The notes under the pieces were generated by a model. That model had not been told where the DNA came from, did no database searches, and saw only the letters and a program-made list of their open reading frames with translations. Below are positions 28,292 through 36,512 of a stretch of DNA of 64,000 nt, one piece after another. The stretch is taken from contig OY969789.1 of the NCBI GenBank assembly GCA_963703085.1, positions 2,170,001 to 2,234,000 on the forward strand. Reading direction: 5' to 3'. A program made the translations under genes and the position numbers. The stretch's first letter is position 1; each line of letters starts with the position of its first letter. Source of the stretch: DATAEG01 sp963703085. Lineage in GTDB: Bacteria > Actinomycetota > Actinomycetes > Mycobacteriales > Jatrophihabitantaceae.

Positions 28292-28909
28292 GTGCAATTA
28301 CGACTGAGCCCGCGCGACAACGCGTTCTACGAGATGTTCACCGAGGCAGGCCGAAACGTGGCCGCCGCGGCAGACACCCTCGCCGGTCTGGTCGATCCGC
28401 TGGTGCAACGCACCGAGGTCGCCAGTTCGATGCGCGAACACGAACACGTCGGGGACACCGTCACCCACCGAATCCTGCGGCAGCTCAACACCAGCTTCGT
28501 CACGCCGTTCGACCGGGAGGACATCTATCGCCTGGCCGGTGCCCTCGACGACGTGGTGGATGCGATGGAAGCCGCGGCCGACTTCGTGTTGCTCGCCGAT
28601 GTCGGCACGCTGCCGCTGCTGATGGGTGAGCAGATCTCGTTGTTGCAGCGCGCAGCCGCGGAGACCGCCGAGGCGATGTCCCGGCTGCCCACGCTGAAGA
28701 ACCTCGAGCCGTACTGGATCGAGGTCAACCGGTTGGAGAACGAGGCTGACCAGGTCTATCGCAAGCTGTTGTCGAAGCTGTTCTCCGGCGACTACGACGC
28801 CTTGACGACGATGAAGCTGCGCGAGGTGGCTGACGAGCTCGAAGCAGCGGCCGACGCGCTCGAGCACGTGGCGCACGCCGTGGAGTCGATCGCGGTGAAG
28901 GAGTCCTGA
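28292..28909 (+). CDS. DUF47 family PhoU-like protein (Pit accessory)
   Basis: The 205-residue all-helical protein (MQLRLSPRDNAFYEMFTEAGRN) matches the DUF47/YkaA family. It is rich in acidic helices with the E-x3-D pattern used for metal binding in PhoU folds (REDIYRLAGALDDVVDAMEAA). Such genes are regularly paired with Pit phosphate transporters and modulate them. Here it lies 3 bases before the transporter. The start is a GTG at 28292. Confidence 0.9.
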   Translation: MQLRLSPRDNAFYEMFTEAGRNVAAAADTLAGLVDPLVQRTEVASSMREHEHVGDTVTHRILRQLNTSFVTPFDREDIYRLAGALDDVVDAMEAAADFVLLADVGTLPLLMGEQISLLQRAAAETAEAMSRLPTLKNLEPYWIEVNRLENEADQVYRKLLSKLFSGDYDALTTMKLREVADELEAAADALEHVAHAVESIAVKES

Positions 28910-28912
28910 CCC

Positions 28913-29911
28913 ATGGGGTCAACCGCCCTTGTGGTGGTCATCGTGATCGTTGCGCTCGGATTCGATTACACAAATGGGTTCCATGACTCGGCCAACGCGA
29001 TCGCGACATCGGTATCGACTCGGGCGCTGACCCCGCGGGTCGCTCTGGCGATGGCGGCGGTGGCCAATGTCGTCGGTGCGCTGGTGTCGACGAAGGTGGC
29101 GCGCACCATCGGTGGCGGGATCATCACGCCACCGCGGGGCCACGACGGTCTGATCGTCGTGCTGGCCGCGTTGGGCGGGGCCATCGTGTGGAACCTCGGC
29201 ACCTGGTACTTCGGGCTGCCGTCCTCCTCCTCGCACGCATTGATCGGCGGACTGATCGGTGCCGCTCTGGTCGGCTCGGACGGCGTGCATTGGCGCGGCG
29301 TGGTGGACAAGGTCGTCATCCCGATGGTGGCCTCACCGCTCATCGGACTGGTCCTGGGCTACCTGTTCATGCTGGCCATTCTGTGGATCTTCCGGCGGGC
29401 CAACGCCACCAAGGCGCAACGCGGCTTCCGGTGGGCGCAGATCGTCTCGGCTGCGACGATGGCCTTCGGGCACGGCACCCAGGATGCGCAGAAGACGATG
29501 GGCGTCATCGTCCTGACGCTCACCGTCTCCGGGCACCTCGGCAAGGACGAGGGCATCCCCTTCTGGGTGATCCTGTCGGCCGCCGCCGCCATTTCGCTGG
29601 GCACCTACTCCGGCGGCTGGCGGATCATGCGCACCCTCGGCCGGCGGATCTTCTCGCTGACCCCGGCCAGCGGGTTCGCCGCTCAGGCCGTGGCCAGCGG
29701 CGTGATGCTCACGACATCGCAGCTCGGCCTGCCGGTCTCCACCACTCACGTGATCACCAGCTCGGTGATGGGCGTCGGTGCCACTCGGCGGCTGTCTGCC
29801 GTCCGCTGGGGAGTGGCCGGCAACATCGTGCTCGCCTGGGTGTTCACCATCCCGGCCGCGGCCGCGGTCGCCGCGATCATGTGGGCCATCCTGGATCCTC
29901 TGATGCGCTGA
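28913..29911 (+). CDS. pit: Low-affinity inorganic phosphate transporter (Pit family)
   Basis: The 332-residue membrane protein has about ten helices and the two inverted PHO4 signatures: GFDYTNGFHDSANAIATSV (16-34) near the N-terminus and FGHGTQDAQKTMGVI near 183. Pit proteins import metal-phosphate complexes with the proton gradient. AAGGAG lies ahead of the ATG, and the gene follows its DUF47 partner directly. Confidence 0.93.
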   Translation: MGSTALVVVIVIVALGFDYTNGFHDSANAIATSVSTRALTPRVALAMAAVANVVGALVSTKVARTIGGGIITPPRGHDGLIVVLAALGGAIVWNLGTWYFGLPSSSSHALIGGLIGAALVGSDGVHWRGVVDKVVIPMVASPLIGLVLGYLFMLAILWIFRRANATKAQRGFRWAQIVSAATMAFGHGTQDAQKTMGVIVLTLTVSGHLGKDEGIPFWVILSAAAAISLGTYSGGWRIMRTLGRRIFSLTPASGFAAQAVASGVMLTTSQLGLPVSTTHVITSSVMGVGATRRLSAVRWGVAGNIVLAWVFTIPAAAAVAAIMWAILDPLMR

Positions 29912-30018
29912 GCGCAGCCGGCCCGGTTTGGCTGCACCGGGGCAGTCCCTTATGCTCAGCACGTTCACCAGCGGGATTTTCCGCCCTGGGCCTTGAGTAG
30001 CATGGGGCGGTTCGATTC

Positions 30019-30091
30019 GCCCTCATCGTCTAGAGGCCCAGGACGCCGCCCTTTCAAGGCGGTAGCACGGGTTCGAATCCCGTTGGGGGCA
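30019..30091 (+). tRNA. tRNA-Glu (TTC)
   Basis: The cloverleaf has acceptor GCCCTCA/TGGGGGC (one G-U pair), anticodon stem CCGCC/GGCGG with loop CTTTCAA (anticodon TTC), and T arm ACGGG-TTCGAAT-CCCGT. The discriminator is A and no CCA is encoded. Confidence 0.95.
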
Positions 30092-30131
30092 CGCGCCATG
30101 CGCGGTCGGTCATTCGTGGCCGGACGCAGAT

Positions 30132-30205
30132 GGCCCCGTAGCGCAGTTGGTTAGCGCGCCGCCCTGTCACGGCGGAGGTCGCGGGTTCGAGTCCCGTCGG
30201 GGTCG
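30132..30205 (+). tRNA. tRNA-Asp (GTC)
   Basis: The cloverleaf has acceptor GGCCCCG/CGGGGTC, anticodon stem CCGCC/GGCGG with loop CTGTCAC (anticodon GTC), and T arm GCGGG-TTCGAGT-CCCGT. The discriminator is G. It follows tRNA-Glu by 40 bases, so the two are probably cotranscribed. Confidence 0.95.
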
Positions 30206-30244
30206 CTCTATTGTTGATCGCCCGCGTCGATTCCTCCCGCGCCC

Positions 30245-30316
30245 CCTCGCTTCGCATCGGGGGAGCACTCGGAAACGACAACCTCGCTTCGCTCGGCCGC
30301 AAGCTCGCTTCGCTCG
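30245..30316. repeat. Short palindromic GC repeats after the tRNA pair
   Basis: The 13-base unit CTCGCTTCGCTCG occurs at 30283-30295 and 30304-30316, with a partial copy near 30245. Each unit is nearly self-complementary. The surrounding 250-base stretch (30206-30455) holds no gene that I can support. These may be extragenic palindromes or part of the tRNA transcript terminator. Confidence 0.45.
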
Positions 30317-30455
30317 CGCGGGGCGATCTGCTCTTCGCGCGAGCGCTCATCGCGTTTCGGTTCAGCAGCGTCACCGTGGTTTAGCTTTCCGCGGAACGCT
30401 TCACACACTTACCGTCCTGTCCTGGTGGGGCGCTGGCGTTCGGGCCAGGTACCGG

Positions 30456-31043
30456 TCATCGGGCACGCAGGCCGTCGAGGACCAGACTGAGCACTGCGTC
30501 CACGACCGGTTGCGGATCACCACGGTCCGGACGCCACCACTCGATCAGCGAGTTGACCATGCCGAACACCAGCCGGGTGACCACCGCGGGATCGGCGTCG
30601 GGCCGAAATTCTCCTGCAGCGACGGCGGCCTGCACCAGCTCGGTCATTCGCTGGTCGAACTCGCGACGCCGCCGCAATGCGTCCTGCTCCATCGGCGAGT
30701 TGCCCCGTACCCGCAGCAGCAGGGTGACGTACGGCTGCTCGGCGATCAGCGTCTCGGTTTCCCGGCGCACCACGTATCCGACCCGAGCCGAGGCGGAACC
30801 GGTGACGGCGCCGGGCTCGTCCAGCACGGCGAAGAGCGCCCCGAGCGCCCGGTCGAGTGCCCGGCGGAGCAACTCTTCCTTGCTCGCGACGTGGTGATAG
30901 ATCGACGACTTGGACAATCCGCTGGCTGCGGCGAGGTGCTCCATCGATGTGCCGTCGTAGCCGCGTGCGGTGAACACCTCGACCGCGACGGCCAGCAGAG
31001 AGTCGGCGGTGTGGGCCGGGCGGCCGTCCCGGATGCGCACCAT
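30456..31043 (-). CDS. TetR family transcriptional regulator
   Basis: The 195-residue protein has an N-terminal TetR helix-turn-helix (LLAVAVEVFTARGYDGTSMEHLAAASGLSKSSIYHHVASKEELL is spread over residues 16-59, with the YHH.-.KEELL end typical of the family). The variable ligand-binding domain follows. The family represses neighbouring genes until a small ligand binds. No target is evident, since the flanking genes are tRNAs and a small membrane protein. Confidence 0.9.
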   Translation of the reverse strand: MVRIRDGRPAHTADSLLAVAVEVFTARGYDGTSMEHLAAASGLSKSSIYHHVASKEELLRRALDRALGALFAVLDEPGAVTGSASARVGYVVRRETETLIAEQPYVTLLLRVRGNSPMEQDALRRRREFDQRMTELVQAAVAAGEFRPDADPAVVTRLVFGMVNSLIEWWRPDRGDPQPVVDAVLSLVLDGLRAR

Positions 31044-31083
31044 GGTCGGGCAGTCTAGTTTCGCCGGTCTACCCGAAGTCAGC

Positions 31084-31368
31084 TCAGCGCAGCCGCTGCC
31101 GTCTGGCCGGCCGGTGGTTGTCCACCAGCCGCCACAGACCCAGCAGGACGATGGTCCCGGCGATCGCGCCGATGATCGTGCCGGCGCGGCGGATGTCGAA
31201 CTTCTCGTCGAAGATCAACGCGCCCAGCGTGCCACCGGCGTAGGAGCCGACGATCCCGAGCAATGCGGTACCCAGGCACCCCAGCCGGTGCGGGGAGTGC
31301 ACGAAGAGCCGCGCCACCGCTCCGGCGATGAGGCCGAGGATGAACAGTCCGATCAGGAAGCCGACCAT
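31084..31368 (-). CDS. GlsB/YeaQ/YmgE family small membrane protein
   Basis: From the ATG at 31368 the 94-residue protein reads MVGFLIGLFILGLIAGAVARL, then GCLGTALLGIVGSYAGGTLG and GTIIGAIAGTIVLLGLWRLV. These are three glycine-rich membrane helices as in the transglycosylase-associated/GlsB stress proteins. An upstream in-frame start at 31419 adds an unconvincing basic leader. It ends with a basic tail. The family has no firm biochemical role. Confidence 0.85.
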   Translation of the reverse strand: MVGFLIGLFILGLIAGAVARLFVHSPHRLGCLGTALLGIVGSYAGGTLGALIFDEKFDIRRAGTIIGAIAGTIVLLGLWRLVDNHRPARRQRLR

Positions 31369-31434
31369 GCGCCCATTGTGCCGCTCGCCCGCTGCCGACC
31401 GCAGACGCCCACCGGACACCCACCGCGGACTGGC

Positions 31435-32391
31435 TCAGAGTGCGGTCCGCATCCGAACCGAGCCGACCGGCTCTCCGCCACCCAGAACCGCCTGCTCGGC
31501 CAGCTGGTCGAGAATCTCACCGGTGGCGCCCAACCGGCGCAATGCCGCGACGACAACTCGGTCGGCCGCCCGCGAAGCGCCGTCGTCCATCTTCAGCGCG
31601 AGACTGCCCCCGTCGGCCAGCGCCGCCGCGTAGACACCCTCGGCGCCGGCTTTCACGATCGCACCGGGAATGCCTTCCATCAGCAGCGAGCTCGTCTGAT
31701 GCGTACCGCCGATCATCGTCGGGAAGCGGCGCATCGCGTCGGCGACCGCACGTTCCGGGCCGGTGTCAGCGGTGGCCAGACGGGCGAACGCGCCGGCGAG
31801 CCCGGTCAGGGTGACTGCGAACAGCGGTGCGCCGCAGCCGTCGACGCCGACCGCAGCGACCGGCTCGCCGGTGAGCTCCTCCACTGCCGCGCGCAGGCGC
31901 AGCTGCAGCGGATGCTCCGGTGACGTGTAGCCGGACAGTGGCCAGTCGTTCGCGACGCAGGTGCGCAACATGCCGGCATGCTTGCCGCTGCAGTTCATCA
32001 GGATCCGGGCCGGCATGCCGCCGCCGATCAGCACCGTTCGCCGCGCCGCCTCACCGGACGGCAGGTCCGGCGGGCAGGCCAGATCGGTCTCGTCCAGGCC
32101 GCCATCGGCCAAGACACTGTGCACCGCGGCAATGTGGAACTGTTCGCCGTCGTGCGACGCGCTCGACAGCGCCAGCTCGTCGTCGACCAGCGGTGATCCG
32201 GCCCGCAGCATGCCGACCGCTTGCAGCGGCTTCAGTGAGGAACGCGGGTAGATCGGTGCGGTGACGTCGCCGATGGAGACCAGCACGGTGCCGTCCGGCG
32301 CCGTCACCAGAAGGTGGCCGCGGTGCAGGCTTTCCACGACGCCACTGCGCAACACCTCGACCAGCACCTCGCCGGAGCGCAAGGCGATCAC
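31435..32391 (-). CDS. Asparaginase (type II / AnsA-like family)
   Basis: From the GTG at 32391, which overlaps the TyrA stop, the protein starts VIALRSGEVLVEVLRSGVVESLHRG. It contains the family blocks YPRSSLKPLQAVGM, SSASHDGE and MNCSGKHAGML, with VGVDGCGAPLFAV and GGTHQTSSLLME further on. These place it in the Rhizobium-type asparaginase family, which hydrolyses L-asparagine to aspartate and ammonia. An in-frame ATG at 32451 would make it overlap TyrA by about 60 bases, which is less likely. Confidence 0.87.
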   Translation of the reverse strand: MIALRSGEVLVEVLRSGVVESLHRGHLLVTAPDGTVLVSIGDVTAPIYPRSSLKPLQAVGMLRAGSPLVDDELALSSASHDGEQFHIAAVHSVLADGGLDETDLACPPDLPSGEAARRTVLIGGGMPARILMNCSGKHAGMLRTCVANDWPLSGYTSPEHPLQLRLRAAVEELTGEPVAAVGVDGCGAPLFAVTLTGLAGAFARLATADTGPERAVADAMRRFPTMIGGTHQTSSLLMEGIPGAIVKAGAEGVYAAALADGGSLALKMDDGASRAADRVVVAALRRLGATGEILDQLAEQAVLGGGEPVGSVRMRTAL

Positions 32392-33368
32392 CGCGGCACC
32401 ATTCCCCGCACCGTAGTTGACGGCCCCGAGCGATCGATCGCGGTGATCCACCCTCCGGCTCGGCCGTGCTCGAGCAGCACATCCTTCTCCGCGACCAGTG
32501 TCACCGGCCGGGCCGAGCGACCTTCCCAGTTCATCCTGGCGTGATGGCCGTGCTCGGCCAGCGGCAGCACCGAACCGCCGGAGGAGAGCGCGTCACGAGT
32601 CGAGCCGAGCAGGCCGATTACCTCGTCGAGCGCAGCGGTCAGAGCGGCGTTGCCGTCGCACCAGCTGGCCACGAGTTCGGGACGGGTACGGGCCACCCGC
32701 GATCCGGTCGTGTACGAACCTGCGGCCAGCGAAAGGCCGAGCGGGCCACCGGCGAGTCCGGTGAGTGCCAGCACTTCGGCCAGCACGTGCGGCAACCCGA
32801 TGACCCGGGCAACCGCGTCGTCCTGCTCGGCCGCGGTAGTGGGCACCGGGTGCGCCCCGATGGCGCAGACGAGCTCGGCTACTGCGAGCCACGCATCGAG
32901 GTGTTCGGCATGATCCGTTCCTGGGTTCTCGGTGAGAACCAACGACCAGGGGGCGCCGTCGAAGAGGCGAGCGTCTCCGGCGCGCCAGCCGCTGTCTTCG
33001 GTTCCGGCGAGGGGATGGCCGCCGACGAATCGAGTGCCCGGCAGCGACCCGGCAACCGCCTCAGCGACCGGACGCTTCAACGTGCCGACGTCGGTGAGCA
33101 CGGTGCCCGGCGTGAGCGCCGGGGCGAGCTGGGCCAAGGCCACGGCCAGTTCGGTCAGTGGCATCGCCAGGATGAGCAGGTCGGCGTCCGCAGCTGCCTC
33201 GGCGATGGTGGCGGCGATTTCGAAGCCGTCCTCGCCGGCAGCGGTCAGCGTTGCCGGATCCGGGTCGTAGCCCCAGCAGTCCCGCCCGGTCGCACGCACC
33301 GCCCGCAGCAGCGAGCCGCCGATGAGACCGAGCCCGAGTACACCGATCTGACGGAAGGTGGCGGCCAC
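32388..33368 (-). CDS. tyrA: Prephenate dehydrogenase
   Basis: The 326-residue protein starts with IGVLGLGLIGGSLLRAVRATG (8-28, NAD-binding Rossmann loop). LTDVGTLKRPVAEAV and FVGGHPLAGTEDSGW near 115-125 form the prephenate-binding His-Pro block of TyrA. It oxidatively decarboxylates prephenate (or arogenate) in tyrosine synthesis. There is no ACT domain or chorismate mutase fusion. It is coupled to the asparaginase downstream by a GTGA overlap. The start is a GTG. Confidence 0.9.
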   Translation of the reverse strand: MAATFRQIGVLGLGLIGGSLLRAVRATGRDCWGYDPDPATLTAAGEDGFEIAATIAEAAADADLLILAMPLTELAVALAQLAPALTPGTVLTDVGTLKRPVAEAVAGSLPGTRFVGGHPLAGTEDSGWRAGDARLFDGAPWSLVLTENPGTDHAEHLDAWLAVAELVCAIGAHPVPTTAAEQDDAVARVIGLPHVLAEVLALTGLAGGPLGLSLAAGSYTTGSRVARTRPELVASWCDGNAALTAALDEVIGLLGSTRDALSSGGSVLPLAEHGHHARMNWEGRSARPVTLVAEKDVLLEHGRAGGWITAIDRSGPSTTVRGMVPR

Positions 33369-33500
33369 TCCGCGGACCCTATCGGGTCGCCTGCGGTGCC
33401 CTCCCCTACCGATCGGGCCGGCTTCGTGTCAGGATCGCGCACGTCGGGTATGCCGGGCAGCGCGCCACGGGTGGCGTGCTTGACAGCGAGGTCGTGACGA

Positions 33501-33983
33501 ATGGCGCACCGGGGCTTTGCCGTCGCCGCCTATCGCGACGGCGATCGCTGGGAGTGCGTGTCGCTGCCACCGAGCGTCTTGGAGGACCTCGGCGTGCTGC
33601 TCGGGTCGCTGCGCTCCCAACCACCCGAGGGTGGTCCGTTCGTGGTCGCCAACATCGACGACGAGTTCTTCCTCATCGCCCGCGCGCAGGGCGCCCATAT
33701 CGATTTGCTGCTGTCCGATCTCACCGCGTCCGTCGAGTACCCGCTCGCCCAGCAAGTTCTGGAGCGGCTCGGCGAGGAACCGCCGGACGAGGACGAGCTC
33801 GACGAGGTCTGGCCGCTCGGCGATCTCGACCTGTTCGAGGACCTTGGTCTGGGCGAGGACGAGATGGAGAACGTGGTCGACGATCTCGACGCGTATGCCG
33901 ATGAGATGCTGTCCACGATCATGGAGCGCATCGGACTCGCCGACGAGTACCGCGCGGCCGTGTCGATGTCCGCGCCACGGTGA
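33501..33983 (+). CDS. tRNA adenosine deaminase-associated protein
   Basis: The 160-residue protein starts AHRGFAVAAYRDGDRWECVSLPP and has a very acidic second half (EEPPDEDELDEVWPLGDLDLFEDLGL). It matches the actinobacterial protein family always found just before tadA. Its role is not established. Its TGA overlaps the GTG start of tadA, which indicates coupled expression. Confidence 0.9.
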   Translation: MAHRGFAVAAYRDGDRWECVSLPPSVLEDLGVLLGSLRSQPPEGGPFVVANIDDEFFLIARAQGAHIDLLLSDLTASVEYPLAQQVLERLGEEPPDEDELDEVWPLGDLDLFEDLGLGEDEMENVVDDLDAYADEMLSTIMERIGLADEYRAAVSMSAPR

Positions 33984-34453
33984 CGGAGCCGAACCGGTCG
34001 ACCTCCTGGGCGCACTGGATGGATGCTGCGCTCGACCTGGCTCGGCAAGCCGTCGACGACGTCCCGATCGGTGCCCTCATCGTCGGGCCGGACGGCGGCT
34101 TGCTGTCCTCGGCGGTCAACGAACGCGAACTCGGCGCCGACCCGACTGCGCATGCCGAAGTGGTGGCGCTGCGCCGGGCAGGGGCAGCGCTGGGGTCGTG
34201 GCGGCTGGCCGGTTGCACGCTGGTCGTCACGCTGGAGCCGTGCACGATGTGCGCCGGCGCCGCGGTGCTGGCCCGCGTCGAGCGGGTCGTCTTCGGTGCC
34301 TGGGACCCGAAGGCCGGAGCGGCCGGATCGCTCTGGGACGCGCTGCGCGATCGTCGGCTCAACCACCGTCCCGAGGTGATCGCCGGCGTGCGCGAAGCGG
34401 AGTGCGGCGAGCTGCTGGCCGGCTTCTTCGCGGCGCACCGCGGCGGCGGCTGA
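33980..34453 (+). CDS. tadA: tRNA-specific adenosine deaminase
   Basis: The 157-residue cytidine-deaminase-fold protein has the zinc site HAEVVALR (His plus catalytic Glu) and EPCTMCAGA (two Cys ligands). It also has the family N-terminus DDVPIGALIV. TadA converts A34 to inosine in tRNA-Arg(ACG). The length is normal. It ends 58 bases before tRNA-Ser. Confidence 0.95.
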   Translation: MTEPNRSTSWAHWMDAALDLARQAVDDVPIGALIVGPDGGLLSSAVNERELGADPTAHAEVVALRRAGAALGSWRLAGCTLVVTLEPCTMCAGAAVLARVERVVFGAWDPKAGAAGSLWDALRDRRLNHRPEVIAGVREAECGELLAGFFAAHRGGG

Positions 34454-34511
34454 CTGGACGGCCCCTGGCTGGTGGTCACCGGCCTCGTCTGCGCCAGCTA
34501 TTGTGTTCGGC

Positions 34512-34596
34512 GGTGGCGTGTCCGAGCGGCCGAAGGAGCGCGCCTCGAAAGCGCGTGAGGTGAAAGCCTCCGTGGGTTCAAATCCCACCGCCACCG
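34512..34596 (+). tRNA. tRNA-Ser (CGA)
   Basis: This is an 85-base class II tRNA. The acceptor is GGTGGCG/CGCCACC, the anticodon loop CTCGAAA gives CGA, a long variable arm (TGAGGTGAAAGCCTC) follows, and the T arm is GTGGG-TTCAAAT-CCCAC. The discriminator is G. Its 3' half is repeated exactly at 36390, which marks it as an integration target. Confidence 0.95.
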
Positions 34597-34600
34597 CCAA
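34548..34600 (+). repeat. Direct repeat / putative att site in tRNA-Ser (left)
   Basis: These 53 bases, from the end of the anticodon loop through the 3' end of tRNA-Ser plus four bases, recur without mismatch at 36390-36442. Integrases commonly use a tRNA 3' half as attB, so the pair looks like attL/attR of a small inserted element. Here the intact tRNA is kept on the left side. Confidence 0.85.
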
Positions 34601-34749
34601 GAAATCCTTGTGGCATAAGGTTTCGCGACTGTGTCGCAGGCATCGCGCCTGCGGCAAGGGTCTCTAACCGAGACTTTGTCCCGTCCGTGGCCTGCTGAGT
34701 CGGGCAACTGCCTCGCCCCGTCGGATACCCGAGGAGCCGGAGCGCTGCA

Positions 34750-35676
34750 TTAAGGTCGCAGGAGCAGCTTCCCGCGGACGGCTTTGGTCAGTATGCGGTG
34801 GTGCGCCTCGGCTGCGCGATCCAGTGGCAACACCTCGTCGACCGGTACCTTCAGATGTCCTGCCGTCAGTTCGTCCAGTGCCGCCTCGACGGCGGCCCGT
34901 TGCCGATGTGGTGGCACGGAGCCGGGGAGCAGACTGACGCCCTTCCGGTAGAGGGTTCTGAGGTCAAGGGTCGCTTCCGGATCGGACGAGGTGCCGACCA
35001 GGCCTATCCGCCCGCCCATACCCAATGCGTCGATGAGCACCTGCGTGAAGCGTCCGCCAAGCGCATCGAAAGCGATGGTGGGTGTCAGCTCGGCAAGTTG
35101 GGCGGCGAGAGTGTCTGCGCTCGCCACTACCGCTCGATCGGCCCCGGCCCCTGTGATCGACTCCGCCTTCTCCGGGCTGCTCGTCTGCCCCCAGACCACA
35201 GCTCCTCTGAGCTTCGCCAGCTGGACCACCAGGGATCCGACACCACCGGACGCGCCGAGCACGATGATCCGGTCGGCCTCGCTGACAGGTGCTACCTCGT
35301 TGACGAGCCACCACGCGGTCCTGCCCGTTACGGGCATGGCCGCAGCCTGGGCGGGGTCCAGATTTTCAGCCACGGGGATCAGCGCTGCCCTTGGCACCGC
35401 AGCCCGCTCCCGGTACAGCCCGTCGCGCGCAGTGCCAAAGTTCGAGGCATCGACGACGTACCGGCGGTCATCTACCACGCCCACCGCCTCGATGCCGGGT
35501 ATGAACGGCAACAGCTGGCTGCCCCCAGCGACCGTGCCCTGGGTGACCCAAACGTCCAACGGGTTGACCGCGACGAACTCGATGTCGATGGACACCTCAC
35601 CGGGCCGGGGTTCGGGTTCGGGGATGTCGTCGATCTGTAGCGGATCTCCGAACCGATGCACACGCGCGGCTTTCAT
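34750..35676 (-). CDS. Quinone oxidoreductase-like MDR protein (zinc-free)
   Basis: From the ATG at 35676 the 308-residue protein reads MKAARVHRFGDPLQI, as in zeta-crystallin/quinone oxidoreductases. NPLDVWVTQGTV and FIPGIEAVGVVDD follow, then the NADPH loop VLGASGGVGSLVVQLAK. The zinc ligands of true alcohol dehydrogenases (GHE, four-Cys lobe) are missing. It probably reduces quinones or enones with NADPH. It lies inside the 53-bp repeat-bounded insert, transcribed toward tRNA-Ser. An open frame to 35874 upstream lacks family features. Confidence 0.85.
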   Translation of the reverse strand: MKAARVHRFGDPLQIDDIPEPEPRPGEVSIDIEFVAVNPLDVWVTQGTVAGGSQLLPFIPGIEAVGVVDDRRYVVDASNFGTARDGLYRERAAVPRAALIPVAENLDPAQAAAMPVTGRTAWWLVNEVAPVSEADRIIVLGASGGVGSLVVQLAKLRGAVVWGQTSSPEKAESITGAGADRAVVASADTLAAQLAELTPTIAFDALGGRFTQVLIDALGMGGRIGLVGTSSDPEATLDLRTLYRKGVSLLPGSVPPHRQRAAVEAALDELTAGHLKVPVDEVLPLDRAAEAHHRILTKAVRGKLLLRP

Positions 35677-35776
35677 GACACCCCATCCTCCCGCAGTCTG
35701 CCCATAGGTTCGCCAGGGACTACCTGCGCCATCATCGCGTTCGGCGACGGCACAACAGACCGGTGGCGGGCATCGC

Positions 35777-36202
35777 CTATCCGGCGAGCTCGGCACGTAG
35801 AGACTCGAGCCAGCCGGCGAAGTTGTCAGTGAAGTGCTGCGTCCATCTGTCGTACTCGTCGAGCGCGCAGTCAAAGGTCGCCGACCACTCCACGAATGCT
35901 CTATTACCGTCGAGGATCGGCGTAATGCGGATTGTTGCGACGTAGTCGCGGATCGGGAACCTCACTGGATCGACGAACTCGTAGGTGTAGGAGCGATCGA
36001 CATCTGAGTGGGCGAGTAGCCGTTGACGCGACCCGTTAACGCCAATGATTCGCACGCTGCCAACAGCGTCGCCAGGCCGACCGCCGTCGATGCGCGCGTG
36101 GTACTCGGCGCCAGCCCACTGATACTCGCCGAAGTCGCGGATCGCTGACCAAACCTCGCCAGCAGTCTGCGCGAAGACGGTGCTGAAGTACGCGTTCGCC
36201 AC
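35777..36202 (-). CDS. SRPBCC / polyketide-cyclase-like ligand-binding protein
   Basis: The 141-residue protein begins AYFSTVFAQTAGEVWSAIRDFGEYQWA, a START-fold N-terminal helix-grip pattern. SYTYEFVDPVRFPIRDYVATIRI, FVEWSATFD and a long C-terminal helix (FTDNFAGWLESLRAEL) follow. This fold binds small hydrophobic ligands, and the reaction cannot be told. It is the second gene of the tRNA-Ser insert, in the same direction as the oxidoreductase but 100 bases upstream of it. Confidence 0.82.
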   Translation of the reverse strand: MANAYFSTVFAQTAGEVWSAIRDFGEYQWAGAEYHARIDGGRPGDAVGSVRIIGVNGSRQRLLAHSDVDRSYTYEFVDPVRFPIRDYVATIRITPILDGNRAFVEWSATFDCALDEYDRWTQHFTDNFAGWLESLRAELAG

Positions 36203-36389
36203 AGGATGCTCCTGTCCTCGGTCGGGCGATCAAAGGGCAAACGTTGGGCGCCTCCCAAACGTGAGACGCCCTGTTCGACAGGTGTCAGCGAAGCATGGGT
36301 GGAACGCGAGTTGCTGGCGAGATTCAGACTTCGCGTTCTCGCGAGCATCCTGACCGCGAGCCGCATCGGCAAGCCGGCGACACGGCTCA

Positions 36390-36442
36390 AAAGCGCGTGA
36401 GGTGAAAGCCTCCGTGGGTTCAAATCCCACCGCCACCGCCAA
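36390..36442 (+). repeat. Direct repeat / putative att site (right), tRNA-Ser 3'-half copy
   Basis: This is an exact 53-base copy of 34548-34600 and contains the variable arm, T arm and acceptor 3' strand of tRNA-Ser but no 5' half. One base upstream differs (ctca against ctcg) before similarity is lost. It is not a functional tRNA. It bounds the roughly 1.8-kb insert on the right. Confidence 0.88.
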
Positions 36443-36512
36443 CTAGTCACGCGGTTTGGTAAGCGTGGATCGAGACCCACCGCAGTCGGGTCCGCGAGCC
36501 CGGCGCCCAGGA

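Noticed and set aside
30054..30374. Minus-strand frame with TGLEPATSAVTGRRANQLRY
   Set aside because: It is a false translation across tRNA-Asp and tRNA-Glu, not a protein.
34530..34657. Minus-strand protein segment reading GFEPTEAFTSRAFEA over tRNA-Ser
   Set aside because: This is the well-known false translation of a tRNA-Ser gene. The same string appears over the att copy near 36390-36440 for the same reason.
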